From positions 557,670 to 621,669 of the forward strand of contig QRFJ01000480.1 of assembly GCA_006176705.1 (NCBI GenBank): 64,000 bases of DNA. The letters run 5' to 3'. Every line of letters starts with the position of its first letter. Position 1 is the stretch's first letter. This document shows positions 26,313-37,193 of the stretch, piece after piece. Source of the stretch: Cocos nucifera (taxonomy: Eukaryota; Streptophyta; Magnoliopsida; Arecales; Arecaceae). The position numbers were made by a program, and so were the translations under genes. A model generated the notes under the pieces. It did not search any database. It was not told the origin of the DNA and saw only the letters and a program-made list of their open reading frames with translations.

Positions 26313-26363
<51 letters not shown>
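26306..26363 (+). repeat. T9-G49 homopolymer tract
   Basis: Nine T (26306-26314) followed by 49 consecutive G (26315-26363), ending in CTGGGTAAAAGG. Exceptional length for a G homopolymer; it may form G-quadruplexes or reflect an assembly or sequencing artefact. Confidence 0.95.
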
Positions 26364-27400
26364 CTGGGTAAAAGGAACGAGCTTTATTTATACTACGATG
26401 GAATATACAGAGAGATCTCAAGAGCAGAGTTCCATAAACAACGGCCAAAAGAAATGGAATTTTAAGATAAAGGAAATATACAAGGAAATAGTAACAAAAA
26501 AACATAGAATTCTACGAAATGTATGCATCAAAAGTGGTAAGCTGGGACCATAAGAGCACGCCATGCATGGTAACCTTGAAGAGATGAAATGAAAGCAAAC
26601 CGGCCAATATTGATGTCTTGTTCAGGAGAATGCAAGGCACATTTAGTTAACACAACAGGAAACTTGAAAGAGGATCACTTTAGCTTAAAGAAGATGGTGT
26701 TGATCCACACAGTACAGATGTAGCATAAAGCTGGAACTGATAATAAAAAATAGCAGACAAAAAATCTTTGACAAAAATTATATAGCTTGTTCAATCTCAC
26801 TCAAGCTATCGAAATGTGAATCTATGGTCAGTGGAGTCCAATTAACAGCAAAACCAGCGTCATGATGCGGTTTCAGCTTATTAAACTCTATTCAAAATCC
26901 AACTTCAACCAGTACATGGCGAAGTTTAAGAGATTTCTAATGGAGCAAGGGTCCGTTGAAAATTATATGTCTAACATTCTGTGCTAGGTCAAATAAAGTT
27001 GTCTGCATGGGTCAATTTAATTTTTGTTTGACCTCATTGCAGAAAGTATATGGAAATTTAAAAATTATGTCTCTTTCCACTTTCCACTTGCTATCACAAC
27101 AAGTTCTCTCTATTTGGTTGCATTGTTACTCCAAATCATTTGGTATAATTAATAGATATTTTACCAACTTGATGGACTGCATCTTCCCCACGAATAAAGT
27201 TTCAGTTAGGATAAGGTGAACCTTGCGTGGACGTTTGTCATAGATCAAGAGCAGGCAGACCAATTCTAGGTCAAATCTCGTGGAATCCAGTCAGCACTTA
27301 ATTTTAGCCTGTTTGATATGCAGCCTGGGTTAATGCTCGACTCGTTCGACAATTTTTACAGGAGGAGCAACCCCGGTGGACCCAACAGTTGTTCACCGAT
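26364..27400. other. Intergenic upstream of EMC7
   Basis: Non-coding AT-rich DNA between the poly-G tract and the EMC7 promoter. Nothing recognised. Confidence 0.5.
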
Positions 27401-27406
27401 ATCTTC

Positions 27407-27423
27407 CACGTGCATGGCACGTG
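27407..27423. promoter_or_regulatory. Two G-box cores (CACGTG) in the EMC7 promoter
   Basis: CACGTG occurs at 27407-27412 (context CCACGTGC) and at 27418-27423 (context GGCACGTGAA), eleven bases apart and about 90-100 bases upstream of the EMC7 ATG. G-boxes are bound by bZIP and bHLH factors; close pairing is typical of functional sites. They could lie in the 5'UTR if transcription starts further upstream. Binding is inference. Confidence 0.5.
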
Positions 27424-27509
27424 AAGAGTATTGGGCGACCTCGCATCGGAACTGCCTCAAGAGTACCCAAGGCGGCTCTCTCCAGGAAAGCCCGCTTCCA
27501 CCGCGAACG

Positions 27510-30194
27510 ATGGGGAGATCCGAGGAGATCATCGCATCTCTTCTTCTTCTCTCATGCCTCCTTCCATCCGCCATCGCTGGTCCCTCCGGGTACCATCTTT
27601 TCTTCCTCTCCCCCTCTTCATCGTTATCTTAAACCCTAATTTAGCCCTCTTTTCCCTTCTTCTTTAACAGGGACTTTTTATAGATTTTTTTTTTTTTCCT
27701 TATAATTTCGCAGCCCTGGCGATGGGTACACTATTGCAGGTCGCGTGAAGTTGGAAGGTGAGATGCCAGCCCAACCCCCCTTTTTTTCATATTTTTTCCT
27801 TATTAATTGCGTTCTGTCTCGACTTGATGAGGCCGAGCCCTAGGCGTCAGTTTGATGCATAATATTAAACCAAGATGGAACGAAAAAATCTAACAAGAGT
27901 TTAATTTGATGTGAAAATTGATTTGGTGATCGACAATGTCTGAAAATTGTTGCTTCCGAATGATGTGTGCTTGCTGCTTGCTTGAGTTTGGATTCCGGGT
28001 AATGTTCATCGCAGCACCCAAATTCCATCTCTTGGAATATTGTCTCTTACTAGACATAAAGTTGGGGGGAAAAGCTTGAATCTTGCCTGGAGTTTATGTT
28101 GGAAACTAGGACTAGGACATCATTCACTAATTCTTTTCTTTGATGAGTCTTGTGATAGCTTGTCATACTTGATTCGTTGCAGACACATTTACTTATAGAT
28201 CTGTACGTCTGAAGGTCGTTTGTATGCTGCTTTGGGGTGCCTTTGCTTTATCAACTGTATCATATGCCTCTTGAATGTGTTAATGGGTCATGATCTTCGT
28301 CAGTACAACTACAATCTATTGCTTGTCTTGGAAGAAAAAAATAAATAAAGAAAGAAAACTCAGTAAACTCATAAGCTAGCTTGGGAGATTTTTTGTTTCT
28401 TTTTTCTTGAGCAAAAGAGTTTGGGGTAGATTCGTAACTGTTTATGTACAATAATCGTGTTTCTTTATGACAATTTGTCATGAAATCCATTCAAATTGAC
28501 TAATATTTTTATAACAGTTCTCCCATTTTGTGGTAGAGGTGCAATTTATTACATAGAATTTTCTACGTTATTAAATTTACAGTAGTCTTAAAGTTTTTGA
28601 AGATCGTGTATCACATTGCCATACCAGATTGATTGTGTAACTGAGTTTCATGCAGATTATCTTGTGCTTTTAGACTTTGTACTTAGAAGATTCTTTCATC
28701 ACATCCATTTCATTCTTGGGTTTGAATAAATCCTTTAGTTAATCCTGAAATTTTCCTGCTTGCTTGTTTCAACATTTTTAAGTCCTTGCTTTCTTGATTT
28801 TGGTTGGATGCATGTTTTTTGTTTGAATCTTCTCATCTCTGTTTTGTGGAGCTTTTAAGAGACAAATGACGGTGCTGTTGTCAAAATGATGACCAAGAAA
28901 ATCCCTATTACAGAAATGGAAGATTTAACTAAACTACTTTTGTATGATATTGACATATTGAAAAATATGATGATTGCTAGAGATGCTTTGGAACTATTAT
29001 TTGTCTACCACATATGCCTCTGAGTTCTTATGAAAATATTTTCCAGGTAAGTGTTTTGTCAGTATGTGGGTATAAAGAGGGTCAGGACATGGATGGGATT
29101 TGTGTAGGTTAGGATGATAAGGTGGATGCAAGGTAAAGATATGAAGAGCTGAGGTGTAACCTATAATCCAAAAAGGTAGTTTAGCTGTTGCACCTTAGTG
29201 GACATGGAGGTTAGACTAAGATGATTACAAGTACTTGTGGTGACTGTGAGCCATGGTGAGGATCTTTTTGAGCAGTGCAAGAAGAGGCTTCTGCCAATAG
29301 GAATTAAGTGATCAAAGTACATCATTGTACAGTGTGAAGTATTTAATAAGAAAATTTACCATTGTAGCTTATCATGTTCGGTTAAGGAGAAAGCATTAAG
29401 AGGGCCAAGGCGAGGTATTTTGATGCAGCGTAAGATTGCTTAATTAAATTGGAGTTTTATGGGCAACAAAGCAAATAGATCATAGACAGGAATTGGCAGC
29501 TGCCTGTAGAAATCTGCTCAGTTCTTCGTTGAAGCCTTGTTGACATAGAGATGCCTTGACCCTGTAAAATTCTAAATTCACAAAATTAGGAAGAGCTGGA
29601 TGTGAAATACTAAATCGATCTTTGCTTCTGATTGTCATTCTCATTTCCTATTCTAAAGTTTTTTCAATAATTTTATGTAGATCATTTACCTTAAGATCGT
29701 AAATGAGATGAAGTCGGCATGTAACTAAAACCTTTGATGTAACTACAGCTTCAGGGAGGTTAGATCTATGTTGCCAATCTAGGACTGCTACCTTTTGTTT
29801 TACATAAAATCATTGGTGCTAGCATCAGCGTTTTACAGGGGGGGAACACTTGCAAAACCAGGATGATGAAGTTAACATACCTTAGGTATATAAGAATACT
29901 CTATAGGAAGCATGGGTTTACTTGCAATAACTCATCATTAGTTCAAAAAAAAAAAAAGCCAATAAAGATAGTCTCTTTTTTTTCTTTTTTTTTTTTTTGA
30001 TAAGGTGGTTCATTCAAACAATTCTTGTATGCATACAACCAAGAGAATCAAAAAACAAAATATCCCAAAGTTGTCTGGAAACAACTGACCCTTTGGACTG
30101 GGGCAGGGGTTGTTCTTGGGCAACTTCAGGATATTTTATTTTCTGATTCTCTTGGTTGTATTTGTACAAGAATTGTTTGAATGAACCGCCTTAT

Positions 30195-30276
<82 letters not shown>

Positions 30277-33200
30277 TTGTTGGCATTCCATGCACATATC
30301 AAAAGATCATGACATAATTTTCTATGGTTCATGATTTGTCTAGTAATGACCTGGTACTTTTTAATAACAATAAACAGATATGTAGACTTCTGTCGAAACC
30401 TCTTTCTTGTACCTTGTTGAAACTGTATAAATGTTTCCCTATGTTGTTCAATGGAACATCTTTTGTGGTTTGATTGCTGAATCTGGGCATTGATGCAATC
30501 CTATGAAAGTACCGTACTCTGAACAATTAACTCTCATTAATTGATTTGTATTATTGGTATACTTTGAATATTAATTTTATGTTAAGTTTTCTCCCCTGGA
30601 AAGTTATTCCGTAAGTTCTTATTATGTAGCCTTTTGTTGACAGGTTGCAGATAAACAATCCAAAGGTTTTACTCCTTTGAAAACTTCGAACACAAAAGTG
30701 ATACTTAATGGTGGTCAGAGGGTCACTTTTCTTAGAGCAGATGGTTATTTTTCATTGTATCCTATTTTCACCATCTTTTTAATGCTTTTAGTTTCCAAAT
30801 ATATAGCTCCATAAAGTCTTTGCTTACATTCTATTTGTTCGATCTTCATATGCAAGTATTTATTTCATTTAGTACTTTGGTCTTCATATTGCTTGAAGTT
30901 AAAAGCTTTCATGTAATAAATGTATGCATTGCTTTGCTTGTGATTTTCCTTGGCTGCATAAATGGTCGATAGAAGCAAGTCTGAAGTAATAGGTTCAATT
31001 CATGACCATGTCCTAATTGGAAATGATGTAGAGGTAATTTGTGGTAAAAGGATAATTAGCAACAATTGAAGATTTTTTTTTTTTTTTTTTAAAGCAAGTG
31101 AACCTGGGTATAAAGACAAATAGATGCCAACACCAAAATAAAATGTTTGAGTGAAACTAGAGGAACCTATTTTAGATCTAATCATTGTTTCCATTAGGTC
31201 ATTATATACAGTTCCCATAAATGCGCACCAAAATGAGTATGTCATCAGATATAGGGTTGTATATGTACAAACTCCAATTCATTTTAGCATTGGTAGATTT
31301 ATTCATGGTGTTAGCTTACTTGAAATTTGAGCATAGTTTAGTTATTTAGTTTTTAATATATCTAGAATGCCAAGTGCATAAACTTCTGTATATGCACTCA
31401 TATACTCATACAGTGTATGTCATACCCTCAACAGGTCACATACTATGGCCACTTTTGAAAACTTTTGGTGGCACAAAAGCCATCATTTAAACAGCCGAAT
31501 ATAATATTAAACCAGAAAGCTTACGCTCTTGCTCTTGCAAAATACTGATGGTCAAGTTTTTTTTTTTTTTAAATTACTAATTTGCTTGGAAGGTTACAAT
31601 GTTCGAATGTTAAAAGAGACTGAATAGGTAAGCAGTATGTAATTGCTTGCATTACTCTTGTTGGGGATAAACTCCGCTCCTGCCAAAGCTCAGTCTGATG
31701 CTTAGCCCAATGCAACCGATAATCACGGAAGAGCTTCAGCGGCCAAACCTTAGCCGGATTCCCTCAGCCGGCCAAACTCCCCAGCGGCCGAGCTCCAGCG
31801 GAGTCCCTTCAGCTGGCCGAACTCCTCATCGGCTGAGCCCCAGTCGAACTCTCCCAATGATCGAATTCCTGCCGAACTCTCAAGGAGCCGGACTCCTACG
31901 GGAGCCGAACTCCCTCCGCACTCCTTCAGTCGGACGCCTACAGGAGTTGAATTCCTTTCGGATTGCTTCTGCAGTCGGACTTCTATAAGAGTCGAACTTC
32001 CTCCTCACTCCTTCTGTCGGACGCCTATAGGAGCCGAACTTCTTACGAGCTTCTCCTTCAATCAGACGTCTATAGAAGCCGGACTCCCTCTACACTCCTT
32101 CAATCGGACGCCTATGGGAGCCAAATTTTTTCCGAACTTTTCCTTCGGTCGAACTCCTGCAGGAGCCCAAACTCCTCTGAAATTGATATATACTGAAGTC
32201 CAATCAACGCCTGCTTCCTCAGAGCTACGGCTATTAAATCTCGACGAACGGTCGCCATCAATCTGCCACAGGCGACACTACAGGCGGTGCCCCCTCAGCG
32301 ACAGACTCCGCCAGACCTCGAGCGGTCCGCTATCAGACGCTATGGCTGTCACCATCAGCTTGATGATACCTTCCTCTCCGTACCGAACTCCACTAGGCCT
32401 CAAGCGGCCCGCTGCTAGACAGCTGCAGCTGTTACCATCAATCAAGCTCCGTCTATAAAAAGGGATCCTCCAGATATGTTTTCTCTAAGCTCTAAGCTCT
32501 TTTCTCCTTTCTAAAATTCTGCCGAGCTCTCGTTTGAGCACTTCATTTTTGTTGGTTAGAAGAGCTGACTTGATCGTCGGAGGGTCCCGTCGGAGCCACC
32601 ACCATCAACTTCGGACGGAACTTTATTTTGCAAGTCCCCTGGCGGCGACCTCGTCCGCCTCCACTCCAGCTCGTCCCGGCGTCAATCAAATTCTGCGACA
32701 ACAAAATTGGCGCTAGAGGAAGGGTCCTATCTCTGAGGTACCCTTGTTCTTAAAGGAGTGCTGACCCCTCGTCTCAGTCCTCCACTCTTCTTCGGTCCCA
32801 GAAAATCTCCGGCGTCCGGAGAATCAAGATTTGCTGATCAACAAAACCTCCACCGGCCGTAGCATGAGCGGGTTCAAGACCTCACCTCCATGCCAGCGGT
32901 CAGCCCTGGTGGCGATCCCACTCAGGATGTAAAATCGATCAGGAAGAGCATTTGGACCTAGCATATCCGTCGCCCTTAAGAAGGAGACAGAGAGCTCTCC
33001 CCCCTGAGGTTTCCGTTTGGGCTTATGGGCTCCCCCGAGCGCAAGCGAGGTCTCCTCACAAAGGGCACGAAGGCACGAAGTTCTCCCCCAGGAGGCTTCG
33101 CAGGAGGGTGGAATGAAGTTCGGCCGCACTCACACAGGCTCCCTCCGAGCGCAAGTGAGCCCGAACTCTCCCTTGAGCTCGTTATCAAGGAAGCCCGACA

Positions 33201-36200
33201 AAATGGCACGAAGTTCTCCCACAGGAGGCTTCGCAGGAGGGCGGAATGAAGTTCGACCGCGCTCACAGGCTCCCCCTGAGCGCAAGCGAGGCCGAACTCC
33301 CCCTCGAGCTCGTCGTTAAGGAAGCTCCGACAAAAGGGCACGAAGTTTTCCCACAAGAGGCTTCGCAGAAGGGCGGAATGAAGTTCGGCCGCGCTCATGG
33401 GCTCCCTCCGAGCGCAAACGAGGCCGAACTCCCCCTCGAGCTCGTTGTCAAGGAAGCCCTGACAAAAGAACATGAAGTCCTCCTCCCGGAAGGTTCCGCA
33501 ACTACGTCGCTCTCAACACTCCTAAAGCTCAAGTTCTGATAGAAATTAAGAATCAGCTACCAAGATCAGAAGAATTACGATCTCCCCCAAACAAGCGCGA
33601 TCGACGTAAGTACTGCCTCTACCATCTTGACCACCACGATACTGAAGAATGCATTCAGCTCCGAGACGAAATCGAGGAGCTCATCAGGCATCTCGGAGCT
33701 CACCAGGAGGGGGCGGCTGGGTTGATTCTTTAGATGTCAATCTGAAGCAGGAGAAGATTGGCCAAGGGCGCTGTCGTAGCTAGAACCACCAATGATGGAG
33801 GAATAACAAGGAGGTCGGCCGCCTCCTGTATCATCACGCCATCTCTAGGAGGGGCTTGGTACTTCGGCGAGCCGTCATCTCCTAGCCATCATCCCCTAAA
33901 TTGAGAAGGCCAGCATAAAATAGAGGAGGTCGTCCGGTTCGAGACTTATCGCCTGAAGGAACTTGGAGGAACAATGCTCCTACGATCCTGAAACATAAAA
34001 AATTTGAGGATGTGCTGTCAGTAATTTTTCTTCAATAAAATTCTTTCATTTCAATAATATTGTTTCTTGGTGCAAAAACTATGTGATGACAGGGAAGAAG
34101 CAGTCAATAGTGGCCGTGTTAGGAACAGGAGGAGAACTTCGTCCTAACATGAGCGAGTCGAAGTCCTTCAACCTCGGCTAGAGATAAGATCTCTCTCGAG
34201 CGCCCGAGCTTCAACCTCGGCTAGAGATAAAATCTCTCCCGAGCGATCGAGCCAACCTCGGCTAGAGATAAGATTTCTTCCGAACGAACGAACGAGTCAA
34301 CCTCGGCTAGAGATAAGATCTCTCCCAAGCATCCGAGTCAACCTCGGCGAGAGATAATGATCTCTTCTCAAGCGACCAAGCCAACCTCGATCAGATATAA
34401 GATCTCTCTCGAGCATCGAACTCCACCTTCAATCTCGGCTAGAGATAAGATCTCTTTCGAGCGTCTGAGCTTCTTACGTCAACAGGAGAATAAGATCTCC
34501 TTCAACTCTCGGCTACTGGAGATAAGATCTCCCCCAAGTTCAATCTTCAACCTCGGCTGCTGGAGATGAGATCTCCTTCGAGCTTCGACGTCGACAGGGG
34601 ATAAGAATCTCCTTCAACCTCAGCCGCTGGAGATAGGATCTCCTCCGAACTTCAACGTCTTCGTCAACAGGAGATAAGATCTCCTTCAACCTCGGCTGCT
34701 GGAAATAAGATCTCCGAGCTCCACCTTTCAATCTCGACTGCTGAAGATAAGATCTCCCTCAAGCTCGCCCTTCGACCTTAGCTGCTGGAGTTAAGATCTC
34801 TTCCGAGCTTCTACGTCAACCGGAGATAAGATCTCTTTCAACCTCGGCTGCTGGAGATAAGATCTCCCCCGAGCCTCGACTTCAACTTCAACCTCGGCTG
34901 TAGATAGGATCTCCCCCGAGCTTCAGCGTCTTCGTCAACAGGAGATGAGATCTCCCTCAACCTCGGTTGAGACGAGATCTCCCCCGAGCCTCGACTTCAA
35001 CTTTAACCTCGGCTTTTATTAAATCTCCCCCCGAGTTTTAAAGTTTACATCAAAAGGAGAGAAGATCTCTTTCAACCTCGGCTGAAGATAAGATCTTCCA
35101 CAAGCTTCAATCGCAACGTCAACAAAAAACATGATCTTTCTGAATCTCGACCGGAGACGGAATCCCCCCGAACCTTAACTTCAACGACAACCTTGGCTGG
35201 AGATAAGATCTCCCCGAGCTTCAACTTTAACAGGTGTAGAGCTCGAAAAAAGACTTCGGCAGTCGCCTTCTTGTACTCCCTTCAAATTTCGAACTCGGAA
35301 GTCGGGGGGACTATTGTTGGGGATAAATTTCACTCCTGCCGAAGCCCAACCTGATGCTTAGCCCAATACAACCGATAATCATGGAAGAGCTGCGGCCAAA
35401 CCTTAGTCGGACTTCCTTAAGCCGGTCGAACTCTCCAGCGGCCGAGCCCCAGCGGAGTCCCTTCAGCCGGCAGAACTCCTCATCGGTCGAGCCCCAGTCG
35501 AACTCCCCCAACGGCCGAATTCCTGCCGAACTCTCAAGGAGCCAAACTCCTACGGGAGTCGAACTCTCTCCGCATTTCTCCAGTCGGATGCCTACGGGAG
35601 CCGAACTCCTTCTAAATTGCTCCTGTAGTTGGACTCCTACGAGAGCCGAACTTCCTCCGCACTCCTTCTGTCGGACGCCTACGGAAGCTGAACTCCTTCC
35701 GACTTTCTTCTTCAGTCGGACGTCTACAGAAGCCGGACTCCCTCCACACTCCTTCAGTCGATCGCCTACGGGAGCCGAACTCTTTTCTAACTTCCCCTTC
35801 GGCCGAACTCCTCTGAAATTGATATATGTCGAAGTCTACCAACCAATGCTTGCTTCCTCAGAGTTACGGCTATTAAATCTCGACGAACGGTCGCCATCAA
35901 TCTGCCACAAGCGACATTACAGGCGGCGTCCCCTCCGCGACAGACTTCGCTAGACCTTGAGCGGCCCGCTATCGGACGCTATGGGTATCACCATCAGCCT
36001 GACGACACCTTCATCTCCGTACCAAACTCCATCATGCCTCGAACGGTCTGTTGCCAAACAGTTGCAGCTATCACCATCAATCAAGCTCCGCCTAAAAAAG
36101 GGATCCTCCAGATGTTTTCTCTAAGCTCTATGCTCTCTTCTCCTTTTCGAAACTCTGTCGAGCTTTCGTCTGAGCACTCCATTTCTGTTGGTCAGAAGAG

Positions 36201-37193
36201 CTGACTTGATCGTCGGAAGGTCCCGTCGGAGCCACCACCACCGACTCCGGACGGAACTTTGTTTTTCAGGTTCTTGGCGGCGACCTTGTCCGCCTTCACT
36301 CTAGCTCGTTCCGGCGTCAACCAAATTCTGCGACAACAACTCTAATACACGAGCAATATCATGGAATAATATCATTTGCAATGTGCTTGCCATTATGATG
36401 TTTAAAGCAAATCCAATGCTTGATCTTGAAGGAAATTTATAAGAATGCATCTATTTTTTTGGAATGGTCTTTCTCTGGTCTTGCCAGGGTTTTGTAATTC
36501 TTTGACCTATATACTGAAGCCACAATGTGCCAGCTGGGACTCATCTTATTGAAGTGTCCGCAATGGGCTATTTCTTTTCGCCGGTAATTTCTTTTTTTTT
36601 TTTTTTTTTTGTTGCTGAGCCTGAATTGATGAAAACCAAGGCCTGATTACCCATTCTAATTTATGTCAGGTTCGGATTGATATTAGTTCCAGAAATCCTG
36701 GTAAGGTCCAGGCTGCACTGACAGAGAATAAGAGGGTTCTGCATGAGCTAGTTTTTGAGCATTTAAGGGAAGAGCAGTATTATGAGGTGGAAAGACTGTC
36801 GAAAGCTTTGCTACTTTCATCTCTTATTAATTTCTTCTTATGCCTTATTGTTATTATCATTTTTGTTGTCATCTAGCAGATAAGGGAACCTTTTTCCCTA
36901 ATGTCTCTGTTGAAAAGTCCCATGGGTTTGATGCTTGGTTTTATGGTGATAGTGGTGTTCCTCATGCCGAAGTTGATGGAGAATATGGGTAATATTCTGC
37001 TAGTCTAATCGGCTGTATTCCTATTTCCTGAATAATCTGCGCATGATCCGATGAGATTTCATTTCTATTTGCTGTTCAACAGTACGTAACTTTTCTTGTG
37101 CTGTTAACAGATCCAGAAGAAATGAGAAGAGCCCAAGAGGAGATGAGAGGGGTGCCTTCTCTCTCCAGCATGTTGCCTGGAAGGAGCAACTAA
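27510..37193 (+). CDS. EMC7: ER membrane protein complex subunit 7 (EMC7)
   Basis: Lumen-facing subunit of the EMC insertase, which places transmembrane and tail-anchored proteins into the ER membrane. Seven exons: 27510-27589, 27714-27757, 30651-30756, 36520-36583, 36670-36786, 36880-36988, 37111-37193. All phases agree and give 200 aa. A signal peptide is visible (hydrophobic [18 protein letters not shown], about 7-24). The beta-sandwich EMC7 (DUF2012) domain covers about 31-130, with [31 protein letters not shown] and [36 protein letters not shown] precedes one transmembrane segment at about 150-169, then a cytosolic tail [23 protein letters not shown]. Length matches plant EMC7 (about 200 aa). 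Intron 3 (30757-36519) carries a 4.68-kb LTR retrotransposon in the same orientation. The exon 4 acceptor (ATACTGAAG) has a poor pyrimidine tract, so that junction rests mainly on protein similarity. Confidence 0.93.
29997..30197. mobile_element. Fold-back (inverted-repeat) element, about 77-bp arms
   Basis: The left arm 29997-30073 (TTGATAAGGTGGTTCATTCA...) is the near-perfect inverse complement of the right arm 30121-30197 (...TGAATGAACCGCCTTATCAA), with about 47 bases between. Mismatches are few and scattered. The right arm runs directly into a 78-bp AT repeat. It could be a MITE or a head-to-head duplication of one repeat end; the target-site duplication is obscured by poly-T on the left and AT on the right. 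Confidence 0.75.
30197..30274. repeat. (AT)39 microsatellite
   Basis: Uninterrupted AT dinucleotides directly abutting the fold-back element; able to form a cruciform and likely length-polymorphic. Confidence 0.95.
31654..31658. repeat. Target-site duplication, left copy (ACTCT)
   Basis: ACTCT precedes the 5' LTR of retrotransposon A and is repeated exactly at 36339-36343 after its 3' LTR. Confidence 0.85.
31659..32703 (+). repeat. 5' LTR of retrotransposon A
   Basis: Starts TGTTGGGGATAA, ends CTGCGACAACA. The left half is a tandem array of 45-bp units of the type 'TCGGACGCCTATAGGAGCCG', the right half a unique U3/R/U5-like region with CTATAAAAAGG at about 32452 (probable TATA box) and TTTTCTCTAAGCTCT downstream. 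Confidence 0.88.
32452..32462 (+). promoter_or_regulatory. Probable TATA box in the LTR promoter
   Basis: CTATAAAAAGG in the 5' LTR. The same spot in the other LTRs reads CTATAAAA(A/G), about 20-25 bases before the conserved ATGTTTTCTCTAAGCTC block, consistent with the retrotransposon RNA start. In 3' LTR A it is eroded to CCTAAAAAAGG. Confidence 0.6.
33030..33500 (+). repeat. ~135-bp tandem repeat in gag of retrotransposon A
   Basis: The phrase GGAATGAAGTTCGGCCGC recurs at about 33109, 33243 and 33378, with matching sequence between (GAGCGCAAGCGAGGCCGAAC, then GGCACGAAGTTCTCCC). The period is about 134-135 bases, three-plus units. The equivalent region in copies C1 (about 57960-58090) and C2 (about 62060-62190) has one unit only, so this is an expansion specific to copy A. 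Confidence 0.85.
33590..33733 (+). pseudogene. gag C-terminal remnant, retrotransposon A
   Basis: A frame of 47 codons reads [20 protein letters not shown] then [10 protein letters not shown] and ends at TAG (33731). The Cys-Tyr..His..His..Cys arrangement followed by '[10 protein letters not shown]' is the conserved C-terminal end of gag in plant Ty3/gypsy elements of the Tat/Ogre-like group. Upstream the frame is closed by stops, so the gene is broken. No protease follows. Confidence 0.7.
34160..35230 (+). repeat. Array of GGAGATAAGATCTCC near-palindromes, retrotransposon A
   Basis: About twenty imperfect repeats of 'AACCTCGGCTGGAGATAAGA' plus 'TCTCCCCCGAGCTTCAACTTC'. Each carries the odd-length inverted repeat GGAGAT-AAG-ATCTCC or GAGAT..ATCTC. 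It occupies the place where pol would be in an autonomous element. Confidence 0.9.
35315..36338 (+). repeat. 3' LTR of retrotransposon A
   Basis: Starts TGTTGGGGATAA, ends GCGACAACA, followed by the TSD ACTCT (36339-36343). Differs from the 5' LTR by scattered substitutions and small indels; a few bases are lost in the TATA region. Confidence 0.88.

Larger units (their letters stand above)
27758..30650 (+). other. EMC7: EMC7 intron 2
   Basis: 2,893-base phase-1 intron, donor AAG/GTGAGA. The acceptor region has two CAGs seven bases apart (30641-30643 and 30648-30650); only the second keeps the frame. The intron contains a fold-back element and a long AT repeat; the stretch about 29040-29480 may be an old repeat but was not identified. 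Confidence 0.8.
31659..36338 (+). mobile_element. LTR retrotransposon A, complete, in EMC7 intron 3
   Basis: 4,680-bp element bounded by TGTTGGGGAT...GACAACA LTRs (1,045 and 1,024 bp) with a 5-bp TSD, ACTCT. The leader after the 5' LTR reads AATTGGCGCTAGAGGAAGG, the putative primer-binding region shared by all copies. The polypurine tract AAGTCGGGGGGACTAT ends at 35314. The interior holds broken gag remnants, a ~135-bp tandem repeat, then about 1 kb of GGAGATAAGATCTCC-type repeats. No protease, reverse transcriptase or integrase is present. Ty3/gypsy ancestry is inferred from the gag C-terminus. It is a non-autonomous, LARD-like element. LTRs show visible substitutions and indels, so it is not brand new. 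Confidence 0.9.

Noticed and set aside
35354..35953. 199-codon plus-strand frame
   Set aside because: Inside the 3' LTR of element A; tandem-repeat artefact.
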